Origin: Prado023 sp963697345
GTDB taxonomy: Bacteria; Actinomycetota; Actinomycetes; S36-B12; CAIYMF01
Length of the DNA stretch: 64,000 nucleotides
Direction of reading: 5' to 3'
Assembly: GCA_963697345.1 (NCBI GenBank)
Contig: CAVONS010000002.1
Coordinates: 88,708-152,707 of the forward strand
Shown: positions 36,955-45,400 of the stretch, in pieces
Layout of the letters: each line of letters opens with the position of its first letter
How positions within the stretch are numbered: position 1 is the first letter of the stretch
Translations under genes and position numbers: made by a program
The notes under the pieces: model-generated
Seen by the model: the letters and a program-made list of their open reading frames with translations, nothing else
Database searches by the model: none
What the model was told of the DNA's origin: nothing

Positions 36955-37647
36955 ATGGGGCGGCTGCTCATGACGCGCGGCGTTGACCGCCCCCTGGCGG
37001 CGAAACCCCGATCCTTGCCTGCATTCGTGTCCTACGCAATGCGTCCAGTCGGGGATCCGGCGAACACGGCCACCGAAGCCGAGCTGGCAGCGCTCCACCC
37101 GCGCACCGTCTCGATACGGCGGGATGCGTTCGTCGCGGGCCGCACCGCAGCCCATGCCGCCCTCGCGGACCTGGACTGCGACGTCCCGTCGATCCTCTCG
37201 GGTTCCGTGCGCGAGCCGTTGTGGCCCGGTGGGATCGTCGGCTCGCTGTCACATGCCGGCGATGTCGCGATAGCCATCGCAGCACGCGGCGAGCACGCAA
37301 GCGGGGTTGGCGTCGACATCGAGGTTGCTCGACCTGCCCCCGAGCTGTGGGATCAGGTGCCGCTTGCCGTCGAACGTCGCTGGTTGGAGGGTGTCGCCGA
37401 CCCAGCCGAACGTGATCGGATGCTGTTGGCGCTCTTCTCGGCCAAGGAGGCCATCTACAAGGCGTTCTACCCGCGGGTCGGCCACTACTTCGGATTCGAG
37501 GCCGCCGCGCTCGCTCCGACGGACTTCGGATTCGAGGCCAGTCTGGTGGAGGCCATCGATGAGGCCTTCCCGCCGGGCCGGCCCTTCCGGGTCAACTCGG
37601 CCTGGTTCGGCGACATGGTCCGGACCTGGCTGGTGCTGCCGGCGTGA
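36955..37647 (+). CDS. 4'-phosphopantetheinyl transferase, EntD type
   Basis: A 230-residue phosphopantetheinyl transferase. SLSHAGDVAIAIAA, GVGVDIEVARP and LFSAKEAIYKAFYP are the three conserved motifs, with the metal-binding Asp and Glu in GVDIE and the Glu and Lys in SAKEAIYK. The arrangement is that of the EntD branch acting on NRPS carriers. It is divergent from the NRPS operon and should activate its four carrier sites (free PCP and those of NRPS1-3). The ATG at 36955 is used; a second ATG at 36970 with GGGGCGG ahead is equally possible. Confidence 0.9.
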   Translation: MGRLLMTRGVDRPLAAKPRSLPAFVSYAMRPVGDPANTATEAELAALHPRTVSIRRDAFVAGRTAAHAALADLDCDVPSILSGSVREPLWPGGIVGSLSHAGDVAIAIAARGEHASGVGVDIEVARPAPELWDQVPLAVERRWLEGVADPAERDRMLLALFSAKEAIYKAFYPRVGHYFGFEAAALAPTDFGFEASLVEAIDEAFPPGRPFRVNSAWFGDMVRTWLVLPA

Positions 37648-37654
37648 ATCCGAC

Positions 37655-37673
37655 TGAAGTTAGGCACGCCTTG
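37655..37673. promoter_or_regulatory. Weak iron-box-like sequence
   Basis: TGAAGTTAGGCACGCCTTG matches the DtxR/IdeR consensus at 12 of 19 positions, with GTTAGGC intact in the left half. It lies just past the phosphopantetheinyl transferase stop and about 70 bases before the HupE/UreJ-like start, so it could control the latter. Weak match; treat as tentative. Confidence 0.3.
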
Positions 37674-37739
37674 TTGCGAAACGACGCACATGGCCTAGGC
37701 TCTGGCGGCATCGCGGGAGTAGCGGCATCGGAGGCCATG

Positions 37740-39107
37740 ATGGTGAGCAAGAACCTGGTGACAAGAGTGGGCCTGCTGATGGTCACCGCGCTGATCCTGG
37801 TACTCGGTCAGGTGGCCACGGCCTTCGGGCACACGGGCAACGGAAGCTATGTGTACCTCGACATCTACGACAACTCCATCGAGGGCCGCGTCGAGTACCC
37901 GGTCAACGACCTCAACGAGGTCCTGGGAACCGACTTCCCGAAGAATCCCGCCGGTGCCCTTGTGGCGGCCGAGGAGAATCTCGAACTGCTGCACGAGTAC
38001 TCCGCGGAGCACCTCGCCATGTCCGATCAGGCTGGCGCCGAATGGCCCATCGTCTTCGGCGACCTCGAGACCCTTGGTGCCCCCGGTGGTGCCTACGTCA
38101 TCGTGAACTTCGAGGTTGATCGACAATTCACGGAAGTCCCGAGGTCGTTCACGGTCGCCTACGACGGGATCATCCATGCGAAGCCCGAACGGGATGCCCT
38201 GCTGATCATCGGCACGGACTGGGGCTCGGGGACGTTCAACAATGAGGCGAGTGAGCTGCTCCGATTCACCCCCGAACAGACCGTCCAGGCGGTCGACCTC
38301 GGCAGCGTGTCGTTCTGGAGTGGTTTCACCGGTGTCATCCTCCTCGGCGCTGAGCACATCGAGATCGGCTCGGACCACATCCTGTTCATCTTGGCCCTCC
38401 TACTGCCCTCCGTCCTGGTGTTCTCCAAGTTCGCCGGATGGCAGCCGGCGGCCAGCTTCCGATCCGGCCTGTGGCGCGTTCTCAAGATCGTCACCATGTT
38501 CACCGTCGCCCACACCATCACGCTCACGCTCGGGGGCTTGGGAATCATTGTGTTCCCGCCGGCCCTCGTGGAGACGGTCATCGCCGTCTCGATCATCCTC
38601 GCGGCCCTCCACAACATCAGACCGGTCTTCGCGAACAAGGAATGGATCATCGCATTCGTCTTCGGGCTGTTCCACGGGTTCGGATTCGCTGGTCTCCTGG
38701 CAGACCTCGGCCTGACGCAGAGCCGTCAGTTCGTCTCCCTGCTCGGCTTCAACCTCGGCATCGAACTGGGCCAGGCGACGATCATCCTGATGATCTTCCC
38801 GGCGTTGTACATCGCCAGGAGGACGCGCGCCTACCTGCCCGCCATGTACGCGGGCTCCGTCACGCTCATCGCGATCGCCAGTGCGTGGGTTCTTGATCGG
38901 GCCCTCGGCGTCGACCTGGGCATCGACGTATGGGTCTCCGCGGTACTCATGTGGCCTCGCTCCGTCCTGCTGATCGCCGCGCTCTACGCGGTGGCAGCCG
39001 CCCTCTACGCCTACGACAAGCGCAAGGACGCCCTGATCCCTGTCGCGTCCACGGAGGCGTCGGTCGAGGAATCGGATACGGCGCTGGCAGGCAGCGGCCG
39101 GGAGTAG
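37740..39107 (+). CDS. HupE/UreJ family membrane protein
   Basis: About 455 residues. Residues 1-30 form a signal peptide (VGLLMVTALILVLGQVATAFG). An extracytoplasmic domain of about 160 residues follows, and then seven or eight membrane helices carrying the HupE/UreJ_2 signatures GAEHIEIGSDHILFILALLL, VAHTITLTLGGLG and the FGLFHGFGFAGLLADLGL block. The family includes nickel or cobalt permeases, but this long form with an extracellular domain has no proven substrate. GGAGG sits upstream of the tandem ATGs at 37737/37740. A weak iron-box-like motif lies in the leader. It follows the phosphopantetheinyl transferase on the same strand after about 90 bases. Confidence 0.85.
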   Translation: MVSKNLVTRVGLLMVTALILVLGQVATAFGHTGNGSYVYLDIYDNSIEGRVEYPVNDLNEVLGTDFPKNPAGALVAAEENLELLHEYSAEHLAMSDQAGAEWPIVFGDLETLGAPGGAYVIVNFEVDRQFTEVPRSFTVAYDGIIHAKPERDALLIIGTDWGSGTFNNEASELLRFTPEQTVQAVDLGSVSFWSGFTGVILLGAEHIEIGSDHILFILALLLPSVLVFSKFAGWQPAASFRSGLWRVLKIVTMFTVAHTITLTLGGLGIIVFPPALVETVIAVSIILAALHNIRPVFANKEWIIAFVFGLFHGFGFAGLLADLGLTQSRQFVSLLGFNLGIELGQATIILMIFPALYIARRTRAYLPAMYAGSVTLIAIASAWVLDRALGVDLGIDVWVSAVLMWPRSVLLIAALYAVAAALYAYDKRKDALIPVASTEASVEESDTALAGSGRE

Positions 39108-39491
39108 TTGACGTCGGGGGTGACCTCACCCGCGCGCTTTGAGACGGTCAGCGCGCGGATGCATAGGTGCTCCTCCGGGACTTCCGGGACAAGATCCCTC
39201 TGGCAGGAGCGCGATCTGGCGTTCCCCTCATCGGTGGGGACGCCTCAGGATTCGCGGAATCTCCGCAAGCCTTTCCGTGACCTGGCCAAGGTCAGCGGGT
39301 TCCACTACTCCTTTCACAAGGTCCGACATCTCTACGCCACCGTCGTGGCGTCCGAGACTTCCCTTGCGGCTCTTTCGAAGCTGGTGGGTCACAGGCGGAT
39401 CGCCACCACTGTGGAGGTCTATGGGCATCTGTATGAAGCGGATGCGGTCAACGCCAGCGCCGCCATCGGTCGCGCACTGGGCAGTCAATGA
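39108..39491 (+). pseudogene. Tyrosine recombinase (integrase) C-terminal fragment
   Basis: From about 39215 the frame encodes the last third of a phage-type integrase: FPSSVGTPQDSRNLRKPF, then the HxxR box FHKVRHLYATVV and GHRRIATTVEVYGHLY with the Tyr nucleophile. The N-terminal arm and core DNA-binding domains and the first catalytic Arg are absent, and the residues before about 39200 show no similarity. A TTG is the only start. It lies 120 bases from the 3' end of tRNA-Arg, a classic integration site, so it is the scar of a lost element. Confidence 0.75.
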
Positions 39492-39610
39492 CCACAGGGA
39501 TCGCCGCCCCGGACGGCCGTAGCTTGGCACGAACTGTCGTCAGATCTGGCGTCAAATGGCCTTCACGGGGCATCCGGGCGGACGGAAACAGGGTCTGACC
39601 AGCCATGTTG

Positions 39611-39683
39611 TGCGCCCGGAGGGACTCGAACCCCCAACCGACCGGGTAGAAACCGGTTGCTCTATCCGTTGAGCTACGGGCGC
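39611..39683 (-). tRNA. tRNA-Arg (anticodon UCU)
   Basis: The minus strand folds into a full cloverleaf: acceptor GCGCCCG with CGGGCGC, D-arm GCTC/GAGC, anticodon stem ACCGG/CCGGT with loop TTTCTAC (anticodon TCT), T-arm GGGGG-TTCGAGT-CCCTC and discriminator A. CCA is not encoded. It reads AGA codons, rare in such GC-rich DNA. An integrase fragment lies beyond its 3' end. The rest of the 39492-39806 gap shows nothing else recognisable. Confidence 0.95.
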
Positions 39684-39806
39684 CGCGGGCGCCGATCCTG
39701 CGGTGGTGAGTGTAGCGAGGTGGAGCTCGCCCACCACGTGCCCCACACACTCTGCCGCGCGCCCGCTCCGCGACGCATCGACTGGCCAGCGGCACCGCAG
39801 AGCCCC

Positions 39807-40553
39807 TCACGTGGCCAGGTCGTCCAGGGTGCCGGTCGGCACGTGGATCCACCCCTCGCTGCTGGCCGCCGCCACATCCACAACGCCGACCGGCCCGGCC
39901 GTCTGGTCCAGCGCCACAGCCCTGGCCACGAGCGCGCACAGGACCGCGTCCAGCGCGTCGTCGTTGGCCCTGCACAGCGCCTCGTGGGCGCCGAGATCCA
40001 GCCAGGGCGCGGCGACGAGCAGGGCATCGACCAGGGCCTCGCGCGGCCCTCGGTGCGCCGTGCCCTTGTATCTGCGCGACGTCAGGCCCCACTGGGTGAG
40101 CGCGGCCGCGGGATAGACCTCGGCCACGAGCCCGCGACCGTCCCTGCGTGTGTCCGCCCCGTGTGCGGCAAGCGTCGCCGCGATGGCGGCCCACCGGAGG
40201 GCCGTGTGACCGATGCGATCTGCCGAGACGCTCAACGGCGTCAGCCCCGTCCGGTCGTGCACGACCATGTCGGTTGCGCGCATCGTCAGACCTCGGCGCC
40301 ACGGCCGCCCCGAGGACTCGGGCGGCGAAAGCCGACCGGCACGATGGTCGACCACGACATCGACGAAGGCGTCGGGCCAGCCGAACGGGCAGTCGATCCC
40401 GGCCCGGTCCGCCGCGAGGACCGCCTCAACCAGCTGAGCGTCTGCCACATCGGTCGACACGGCCACGACGCGGGCAGTCCGCCTGCGCCACTCGACGACG
40501 GCCAACCCCGTGCCGGCAGCTTCGGCGGCCAGATCCACACCGACCGTGATCAC
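39807..40553 (-). CDS. DUF429 family protein, predicted RNase H-like nuclease
   Basis: A 248-residue protein of the DUF429 family. It opens with the RNase H-like strand TVGVDLAAEAAGTGLAVVEW, followed by IDCPFGWPDAFVDVV, RATDMVVHDRTGLTPLSVSA and EVYPAAALTQWGL, all hallmark blocks; the acidic residue of CRANDDALDAVLCALVARA completes the set. Family members are predicted nucleases without experimental proof known to me. The start is GTG at 40553 with no clear ribosome site, suggesting a leaderless transcript. Confidence 0.85.
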   Translation of the reverse strand: MITVGVDLAAEAAGTGLAVVEWRRRTARVVAVSTDVADAQLVEAVLAADRAGIDCPFGWPDAFVDVVVDHRAGRLSPPESSGRPWRRGLTMRATDMVVHDRTGLTPLSVSADRIGHTALRWAAIAATLAAHGADTRRDGRGLVAEVYPAAALTQWGLTSRRYKGTAHRGPREALVDALLVAAPWLDLGAHEALCRANDDALDAVLCALVARAVALDQTAGPVGVVDVAAASSEGWIHVPTGTLDDLAT

Positions 40554-40596
40554 GTGTCGACCCTACGGCCCGAGGACCTCCCCGTGGTCCCCGGCG

Positions 40597-41628
40597 CTAC
40601 TCGGCCAGCTGCAGCACCAGCTTCCCGAAGTTCTCGCCGCTGAAGAGCTTGGCCAGGGTCGCGGGGAAGTCCGCAACGCCCCCGACGACGACGTCCTCGC
40701 GACTCTTCATCGATCCGTCCCTGAGGTAGCCGGACATCTCGACCACCGCCTGCGCATAGCGGGGGGCGTAGTCAAGGACGACCATGCCCTCCATGCGCGC
40801 GCGGTTGACCAGCAGGCTCATGTAGTTCTTCGGGCCCTGAATCTGCGCCGCGTTGTACTGGCTGATGGCTCCGCAGATGACGATGCGCGCCTTGCGGTTG
40901 ATACGGGTCAGCACGGCGTCGAGGATCTCTCCGCCGACGTTGTCGAAGTAGATGTCGACGCCATCCGGGCAGTGCGTCTTGAGGCCGTCGTTCACAGGGC
41001 CGGCCTTGTAGTCGATGCACGCGTCGAAGCCGAGCTCGTCGACGACCCACTGGCACTTCTCGGGACCGCCGGCGATGCCGACCACGCGGCAGCCCTTGAT
41101 CTTGGCCAGTTGGCCGACGGTCTGGCCGACCGCACCCGAGGCCCCGGACACGACGACGGTGTCACCGGCCTTCGGCGCGCCGATGTCCATGAGACCGAAG
41201 TAGCCGGTCATCCCCGGCATGCCCAGGACGTTGAGCCATTGGCTGATGCTGCCGAGCCTCGGGTCGATGGGGGTCAGGCCGATGCGCCGGATCTGGTCCT
41301 GCGGCACCAAGCAGTACTCCTGCACCCCGATGGCCCCGGTGACCAGGCTCTCGATGGGGAAGGCGGGGTTCCCGGAGGCGATCACGCGCCCGATCCCCAC
41401 CGACCGCATGACCTCCCCGAGCCCGACCGGGGGGAGGTAGCTCCGCTTGTCGTTCATCCAGCCGCGCATCGCCGGGTCCATGCTCAGGGACAAGGCCTGG
41501 ACCAGGACCTCCCCCGCGGCGGGAAGGCCCACGGGCTGCTCGGTCTGCTCCCAGCACTCGGGTCCGGGCAGGCCGACCGGGCGCTGGGCCAGGCGGATCT
41601 GGTGGTTGGTCAGCGTGGTCACGTCCAC
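40597..41628 (-). CDS. NADP-dependent oxidoreductase, MDR/PTGR (CurA-like) family
   Basis: A 343-residue double-bond reductase of the leukotriene B4 12-hydroxydehydrogenase / CurA group. Motifs: LSLSMDPAMRGWMND, WLNVLGMPGMTGYFGLMDIG, VSGASGAVGQTVGQLAKIKGC (split Rossmann motif) and YFDNVGGEILDAVL. It reduces alpha,beta-unsaturated ketones or aldehydes with NADPH. The start is the GTG at 41628, with CAGGAG 7 bases upstream; the open frame further 5' is non-homologous. It follows a small gene whose terminator hairpin lies between the two. Confidence 0.92.
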   Translation of the reverse strand: MDVTTLTNHQIRLAQRPVGLPGPECWEQTEQPVGLPAAGEVLVQALSLSMDPAMRGWMNDKRSYLPPVGLGEVMRSVGIGRVIASGNPAFPIESLVTGAIGVQEYCLVPQDQIRRIGLTPIDPRLGSISQWLNVLGMPGMTGYFGLMDIGAPKAGDTVVVSGASGAVGQTVGQLAKIKGCRVVGIAGGPEKCQWVVDELGFDACIDYKAGPVNDGLKTHCPDGVDIYFDNVGGEILDAVLTRINRKARIVICGAISQYNAAQIQGPKNYMSLLVNRARMEGMVVLDYAPRYAQAVVEMSGYLRDGSMKSREDVVVGGVADFPATLAKLFSGENFGKLVLQLAE

Positions 41629-41670
41629 GGGAATCTCCTGGTCTGGGCGGCAGCGCACCCGGACATGCCA

Positions 41671-41692
41671 CGGGGGCGCCGAAGCGCCCCCG
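41671..41692 (-). terminator. Hairpin terminator between small gene and oxidoreductase
   Basis: A perfect 9-bp stem (CGGGGGCGC with GCGCCCCCG) closed by a CGAA tetraloop, 18 bases after the stop of the minus-strand small gene and 43 bases before the oxidoreductase start. No U-tract follows. Confidence 0.7.
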
Positions 41693-41709
41693 CACACAAC
41701 GAATCGGGA

Positions 41710-41925
41710 CTACAGGGCCTGGATCTCGGCCGTGATGGCCTCGACCGCGTCACTTCCGATCATCCCGCCAGCCATGCCCACGGCCTGCTGGGCCGGCATG
41801 CCCTTGGCCATGCCGAGCATGGGGTTGCTGGTGATGCCGGGGGCGTGCTTCTCCATGATCGCCACGACATCGGGATCCTCGAGCATCGTGCCGAGCGTGG
41901 TGGTGGTGAGGTCGTACTTCGCCAT
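41710..41925 (-). CDS. Conserved small protein (71 aa)
   Basis: A 71-residue protein: MAKYDLTTTTLGTMLEDPDV, then a conserved-looking core with HAPGITSNPMLGMAKGMP and a Gly/Met-rich helix. The pattern of 'LxDPxxxxIxxKHxPGxxxNPML' is one I associate with small helical domains that also occur fused to hydrolases. GAAGGGAAG lies upstream of the ATG at 41925. It has its own terminator hairpin and sits between an SDR and an MDR reductase on the same strand. Function unknown. Confidence 0.65.
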   Translation of the reverse strand: MAKYDLTTTTLGTMLEDPDVVAIMEKHAPGITSNPMLGMAKGMPAQQAVGMAGGMIGSDAVEAITAEIQAL

Positions 41926-42002
41926 GGTTCTTCCCTTCGACGGATGTGCGGTCACTAGATCTTGCCATGCCCGGTCCGGTGCCCGCCCGCCCGGGCGTGC
42001 GG

Positions 42003-42866
42003 CTACGAGTCAGAACGCAGCACGGCCGGGGTCTGCGCCCGGTGGAACCCCTCGAAGGCCTCGTTGGGACCGCTGCCCACCATCGGCCAGACGCGCTTGG
42101 CGTTGGGTGCCGCACCGTCCACGCGCAGGCACGCCCCGGACACGAACGCCGCGGCGGGGGAGAGCAGGAACACGATCGCCGCCGATACCTCGCTCTCGGT
42201 CCCGAACCTGTTCAGCGGCACGCTCTTGGGCAGCTCCATGATCAGGGACTTCATCTCCGGCGGGTAGTGGTCCATCCCGCTGGACGCGATCCAGCCGGGC
42301 GCGACCGCATTCACCCGCACCGGAGCCCACTCCAGGGAGGCGGTCTCGGTGAAGTTGAGCATCCCCGCGCGAGCCGCCCCGGAGTGCCCCATCCCCGGCA
42401 TTCCGTTCCACATGTCCGCGATGATGTTGACGATCGCCCCGCCGTTGCGCGCCATCCACTGGGTGTAGCACTCCCGGGCCACGAGGAACCCTCCGGTCAG
42501 GTTGGTCCGCACAACCGCGTCCCACCCCTTGGCACTGATCGCAGCAAGGGGTGCAGGGAACTGGCCGCCTGCGTTGTTGACCAACCCATCGACGCGACCG
42601 TGCTCGGCCAGGAGGTCGCTGATCACGGCCTTCACCTGGGCCTCGTCGCGGATGTCGCACTCGTGGATGGTCGACCGGCCACCGTCGGCCGCGATCTCGG
42701 CCTGCACGGTCTCGAGCTTGTCGCGCGCCCTGCCGACCAGCGCCACAGTGGCACCGAGACCGGCCAGCTCGTGTGCGGTGCATCGCCCGATCCCTGATCC
42801 CGCACCGGTGACCAGCACCACCTGCCCGACGAAGAGCCCATCGCGGAAGATCGACCCGTACTCCAT
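42003..42866 (-). CDS. SDR family reductase, peroxisomal trans-2-enoyl-CoA reductase-like
   Basis: A 287-residue SDR with VTGAGSGIGRCTAHELAGLG and VNNAGGQFPAPLAAIS. The usual YxxxK is replaced by the HSGAARAGM block, as in the 2,4-dienoyl-CoA and trans-2-enoyl-CoA reductase subgroup (PECR, DECR), where a different residue set does the catalysis. It is therefore expected to reduce enoyl-CoA-type substrates with NADPH. AGGAGG lies directly before the ATG. It is followed after 77 bases by the small 71-residue protein gene. Confidence 0.87.
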   Translation of the reverse strand: MEYGSIFRDGLFVGQVVLVTGAGSGIGRCTAHELAGLGATVALVGRARDKLETVQAEIAADGGRSTIHECDIRDEAQVKAVISDLLAEHGRVDGLVNNAGGQFPAPLAAISAKGWDAVVRTNLTGGFLVARECYTQWMARNGGAIVNIIADMWNGMPGMGHSGAARAGMLNFTETASLEWAPVRVNAVAPGWIASSGMDHYPPEMKSLIMELPKSVPLNRFGTESEVSAAIVFLLSPAAAFVSGACLRVDGAAPNAKRVWPMVGSGPNEAFEGFHRAQTPAVLRSDS

Positions 42867-42936
42867 GCGTCCTCCTCGGACGTGCGCTGAACCTGGTTCG
42901 GATCGTAGCGGGGAGCTTCAGGCGGGGTTCCCGTAG

Positions 42937-43887
42937 TCAGCGTGCCTGGGGGCCGGCGTCACCCGGGCCGGCGTCGCCCGGGCCGGCGTCCCCCGCCAAC
43001 CGCGCCTCCCCAGCCACCCGGGCGGGCGACGCGACGAGTGCCACCCGCAGGACCCGCAGGGCGGCATCGGCGGCGGCGACATCCACAGCCCCCAGGCGTG
43101 GGGTGGACCCGAGCATCTCCAGGGCCCAGCTCGGCTGGGTCGCCCACGCCGCCCGGGCCAGGACGCGGTACCCGGGTCGCAGGACGATCGGCAGCGGCGC
43201 CCCCGTCACGAAGTCGTGTGTCCGCCGGACGAGGTCGTCGACGCGCAGCTCGGGGCGGAACCCGGCGAACGTCTCGGCCAGCTCGGCCTGGGACCGCGGC
43301 GGATCCGCCACGCCCATGCGCCGACCGACCACGGCCATGTCGGCCACGTACGCGTCGGGGTCGATGGCGCCGTCACGTCCCAGGTGCAGGTAGGCCGAGA
43401 GCATCGAGTCGACCAGTGCGATGTGCACCCACTCGAGCAGCCGGGGGTCCTGGGCTGAGTACGCGCGACCATCGCTGGCCGTGCCCTGGACGCGGGTGTG
43501 CATGTGCAGGACCGCATCGACGGTCTGTTGAGCGAGTTCGGCCGAGCCGAACGTCGTCGCGGCGATGAACGCCCCCGTGCGCTGCAGCCGGCCGAACGGG
43601 TCCTCGCGGTAGGACGAGTGCCGGTCCACGCCGGCCAGCGCCAGCGGGTGCAGGGCCTGCAGGTACAGGCTGCGGATGCCGCCCACGAACGTCGCCACCG
43701 AGCCATGGACCGTCCAGATCGCGTCCCCGGGCTGGAACCACCCCGGGGCGCCTGCGGGCCGCGCGATGGCCCGGGCGATCTCGGACTGCCCGTCGGCACG
43801 CCCGGACAGCACTTCGCGCACTGACGAGGCCAGGGGAGCCAGGAGGGGGCTGGATGCCATGTCCCAAGGGTGGGCCACGGGCTTCAT
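42937..43887 (-). CDS. DUF2236 / oxygenase MpaB family protein
   Basis: A 316-residue protein of the DUF2236 family, typified by the block ATFVGGIRSLYLQALHPLAL followed by GVDRHSSYREDPFGRLQRT and the histidine-bearing HMHTRVQG and WVHIALVDSMLSAYL. The conserved histidines and the relation to rubber oxygenase Lcp and MpaB suggest a haem or metal-dependent oxygenase, without a known substrate. The C-terminus ends in three GDAGP repeats encoded by a GC-rich direct repeat (about 42945-42990). Start at ATG 43887; ATG 43860 is an alternative. Confidence 0.82.
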   Translation of the reverse strand: MKPVAHPWDMASSPLLAPLASSVREVLSGRADGQSEIARAIARPAGAPGWFQPGDAIWTVHGSVATFVGGIRSLYLQALHPLALAGVDRHSSYREDPFGRLQRTGAFIAATTFGSAELAQQTVDAVLHMHTRVQGTASDGRAYSAQDPRLLEWVHIALVDSMLSAYLHLGRDGAIDPDAYVADMAVVGRRMGVADPPRSQAELAETFAGFRPELRVDDLVRRTHDFVTGAPLPIVLRPGYRVLARAAWATQPSWALEMLGSTPRLGAVDVAAADAALRVLRVALVASPARVAGEARLAGDAGPGDAGPGDAGPQAR

Positions 43888-43980
43888 CCGCGCATCCGGG
43901 CGGCAGCCGCGATCGTGCTCACGGGTGTTTCACGTCGCTGCCGACTGGTGCGTCGGCGGTTGGGTTGCCACGATGGAGGC

Positions 43981-44292
43981 ATGAGCGAGCCCGACGACAT
44001 CGAGAAGCTGCTGCGTGAGATCGACGCAATGAACACCGGTGGGGGCCAGGGCGCTCAGGTTCCCGCGACCCCGCAGGGAAAGGAGGTCGCGCCGACTGAA
44101 GCCGCGAAGTCTGGGGCAGGTGGCCGGGTGGTGTGGGCGGGGACGAGCGCCATCGGTGGGTTCTTCGCGGGCGGGTTCGCCGGACTGATCCTGCCGTTCG
44201 TGGGCAGTGGCTCGGCCGCGGTGGGCGCAGCCATCGGCGCAGCGATCGCCAGCGCCGTCAGCGGGCCCCCGGGCTGGTTCAGCCGGGAGTGA
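43981..44292 (+). CDS. Hypothetical small membrane protein
   Basis: A 103-residue protein. An acidic N-terminus (MSEPDDIEKLLREIDAMNTG) precedes a Gly/Ala-rich hydrophobic region with two possible helices (AIGGFFAGGFAGLILPFV and AAVGAAIGAAIASAVS). The Gly-rich hydrophobic pattern resembles glycine-zipper membrane proteins. GGAGG lies just upstream of the ATG. The gene is divergent from DUF2236 with a 93-bp promoter gap. Function unknown. Confidence 0.65.
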   Translation: MSEPDDIEKLLREIDAMNTGGGQGAQVPATPQGKEVAPTEAAKSGAGGRVVWAGTSAIGGFFAGGFAGLILPFVGSGSAAVGAAIGAAIASAVSGPPGWFSRE

Positions 44293-44332
44293 CCCGGGCG
44301 CGGCCAGCTCGCCGGGGCGGACGATCCGCGGC

Positions 44333-45352
44333 TCAGCCCTGATCGCGGTCCCGGTGGGCCGGCAGCCAGAGGTCGCCGACGCGGATTTCCTCGGCAGCCC
44401 GCACCGCGCGGACCACCGCGCTGGCCGTGACCTCGGCGGCCATCATCGGGAGCAGGATCCCCAGTGCGTCCGAAGGCAGGGCGCCTTGCACGGCAGGGTC
44501 CACCGTGCCGGTCGCCGCCGCGAAGATCGTGTCGCCGTCCATGGACGTGTGCGCTGGGCGGATGGTCCGCGCCAGGCCGTCGTGCGCCACCTCGGCCAGG
44601 CGCGTCGACTGCGCCTTCGTGAGGCGTGCGTCGGTAGCCACCACCCCGATCGTCGTGTTCGCCCCAGGCCGCCCCGGGTCGGTCGGCGTGCCCAGCATGC
44701 TGGCGACGCTGTCGGCCATCACCAGTGAGTCTGCCGCAGCCCGCGCCCCGGCGAGCATCGCGCCGTTCTGCGGATCCACGACGTCGCCCACAGCATTGAC
44801 GACCACGACGGCCGTGATCGTGAGCCCGTGGGCCTGGAGGGTGGCTACGCCCACGCCGCCGCGCATGGCGCGGTCGGGGCCCAGCAGCTTGCCCACCGAG
44901 GCGCCTGATCCGGCCCCCACATTGCCCTCGGTGGCCTCTGCGACGGGGACAGCGGACTCGCACGCCCGCGCTCCGCTGGCCGCATCCGGGCGAACTGTCG
45001 GATCGCCGACCCACAGGTCGAACACCACCGCCGCCGGCACGATCGGGACGAGCGCAGGGCCCACGGGCACACCCCGACCCTTCGCCTCCAGCCAGCGCAT
45101 CACTCCGCCGGCGGCGTCGAGCCCGTAGGCGCTGCCGCCGCTGAGCACGATCGCATCGACCACGTCGATGGTGTTGACGGGGTCCAACAGGTCCGTCTCC
45201 CGGGTTCCGGGAGCCGCTCCGCGTACGGCCACACCGCCGGTGGTCCCGGCTGGCAGGAGGACGACGGTGACCCCGGTCGGGCGGCGCAGATCGGTGTCAT
45301 GCCCGATCAGGACGCCAGGAAGCAGGGGTCGCGAGGGTGCCGCGCTGGTCAT
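44333..45352 (-). CDS. P1-family (DmpA/NylC type) N-terminal nucleophile hydrolase
   Basis: A 339-residue protein of peptidase family P1. Blocks TDLLDPVNTIDVVDAIVLSG in two parts, GGSAYGLDAAGGVMRWLEAKG and GNVGAGSGASVGKLLG are typical. Near residue 240 the stretch PGANTTIGVVATDA matches the autocleavage site of NylC, where Asn-Thr is cut and Thr becomes the nucleophile, rather than the Gly-Ser of DmpA. Activity could be aminopeptidase or amide-oligomer hydrolase. It is isolated between a convergent small gene and a repeat-rich gap. Start at ATG 45352. Confidence 0.88.
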   Translation of the reverse strand: MTSAAPSRPLLPGVLIGHDTDLRRPTGVTVVLLPAGTTGGVAVRGAAPGTRETDLLDPVNTIDVVDAIVLSGGSAYGLDAAGGVMRWLEAKGRGVPVGPALVPIVPAAVVFDLWVGDPTVRPDAASGARACESAVPVAEATEGNVGAGSGASVGKLLGPDRAMRGGVGVATLQAHGLTITAVVVVNAVGDVVDPQNGAMLAGARAAADSLVMADSVASMLGTPTDPGRPGANTTIGVVATDARLTKAQSTRLAEVAHDGLARTIRPAHTSMDGDTIFAAATGTVDPAVQGALPSDALGILLPMMAAEVTASAVVRAVRAAEEIRVGDLWLPAHRDRDQG

Positions 45353-45400
45353 GCCCCCATCCAACTCCCTGCACCTGAGGTAGGCAGGGTGGCCGGCCCG

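Noticed and set aside
20307..37647. Siderophore cluster interpretation
   Set aside because: No iron box in the operon promoter, no hydroxylase, salicylate/DHB genes, exporter or siderophore-binding protein; the adenylation codes suggest Asn and Pro.
42937..43020. Tandem GDAGP-coding repeats as an intergenic element
   Set aside because: They lie in frame within the C-terminus of the DUF2236 protein and are simply a low-complexity tail.
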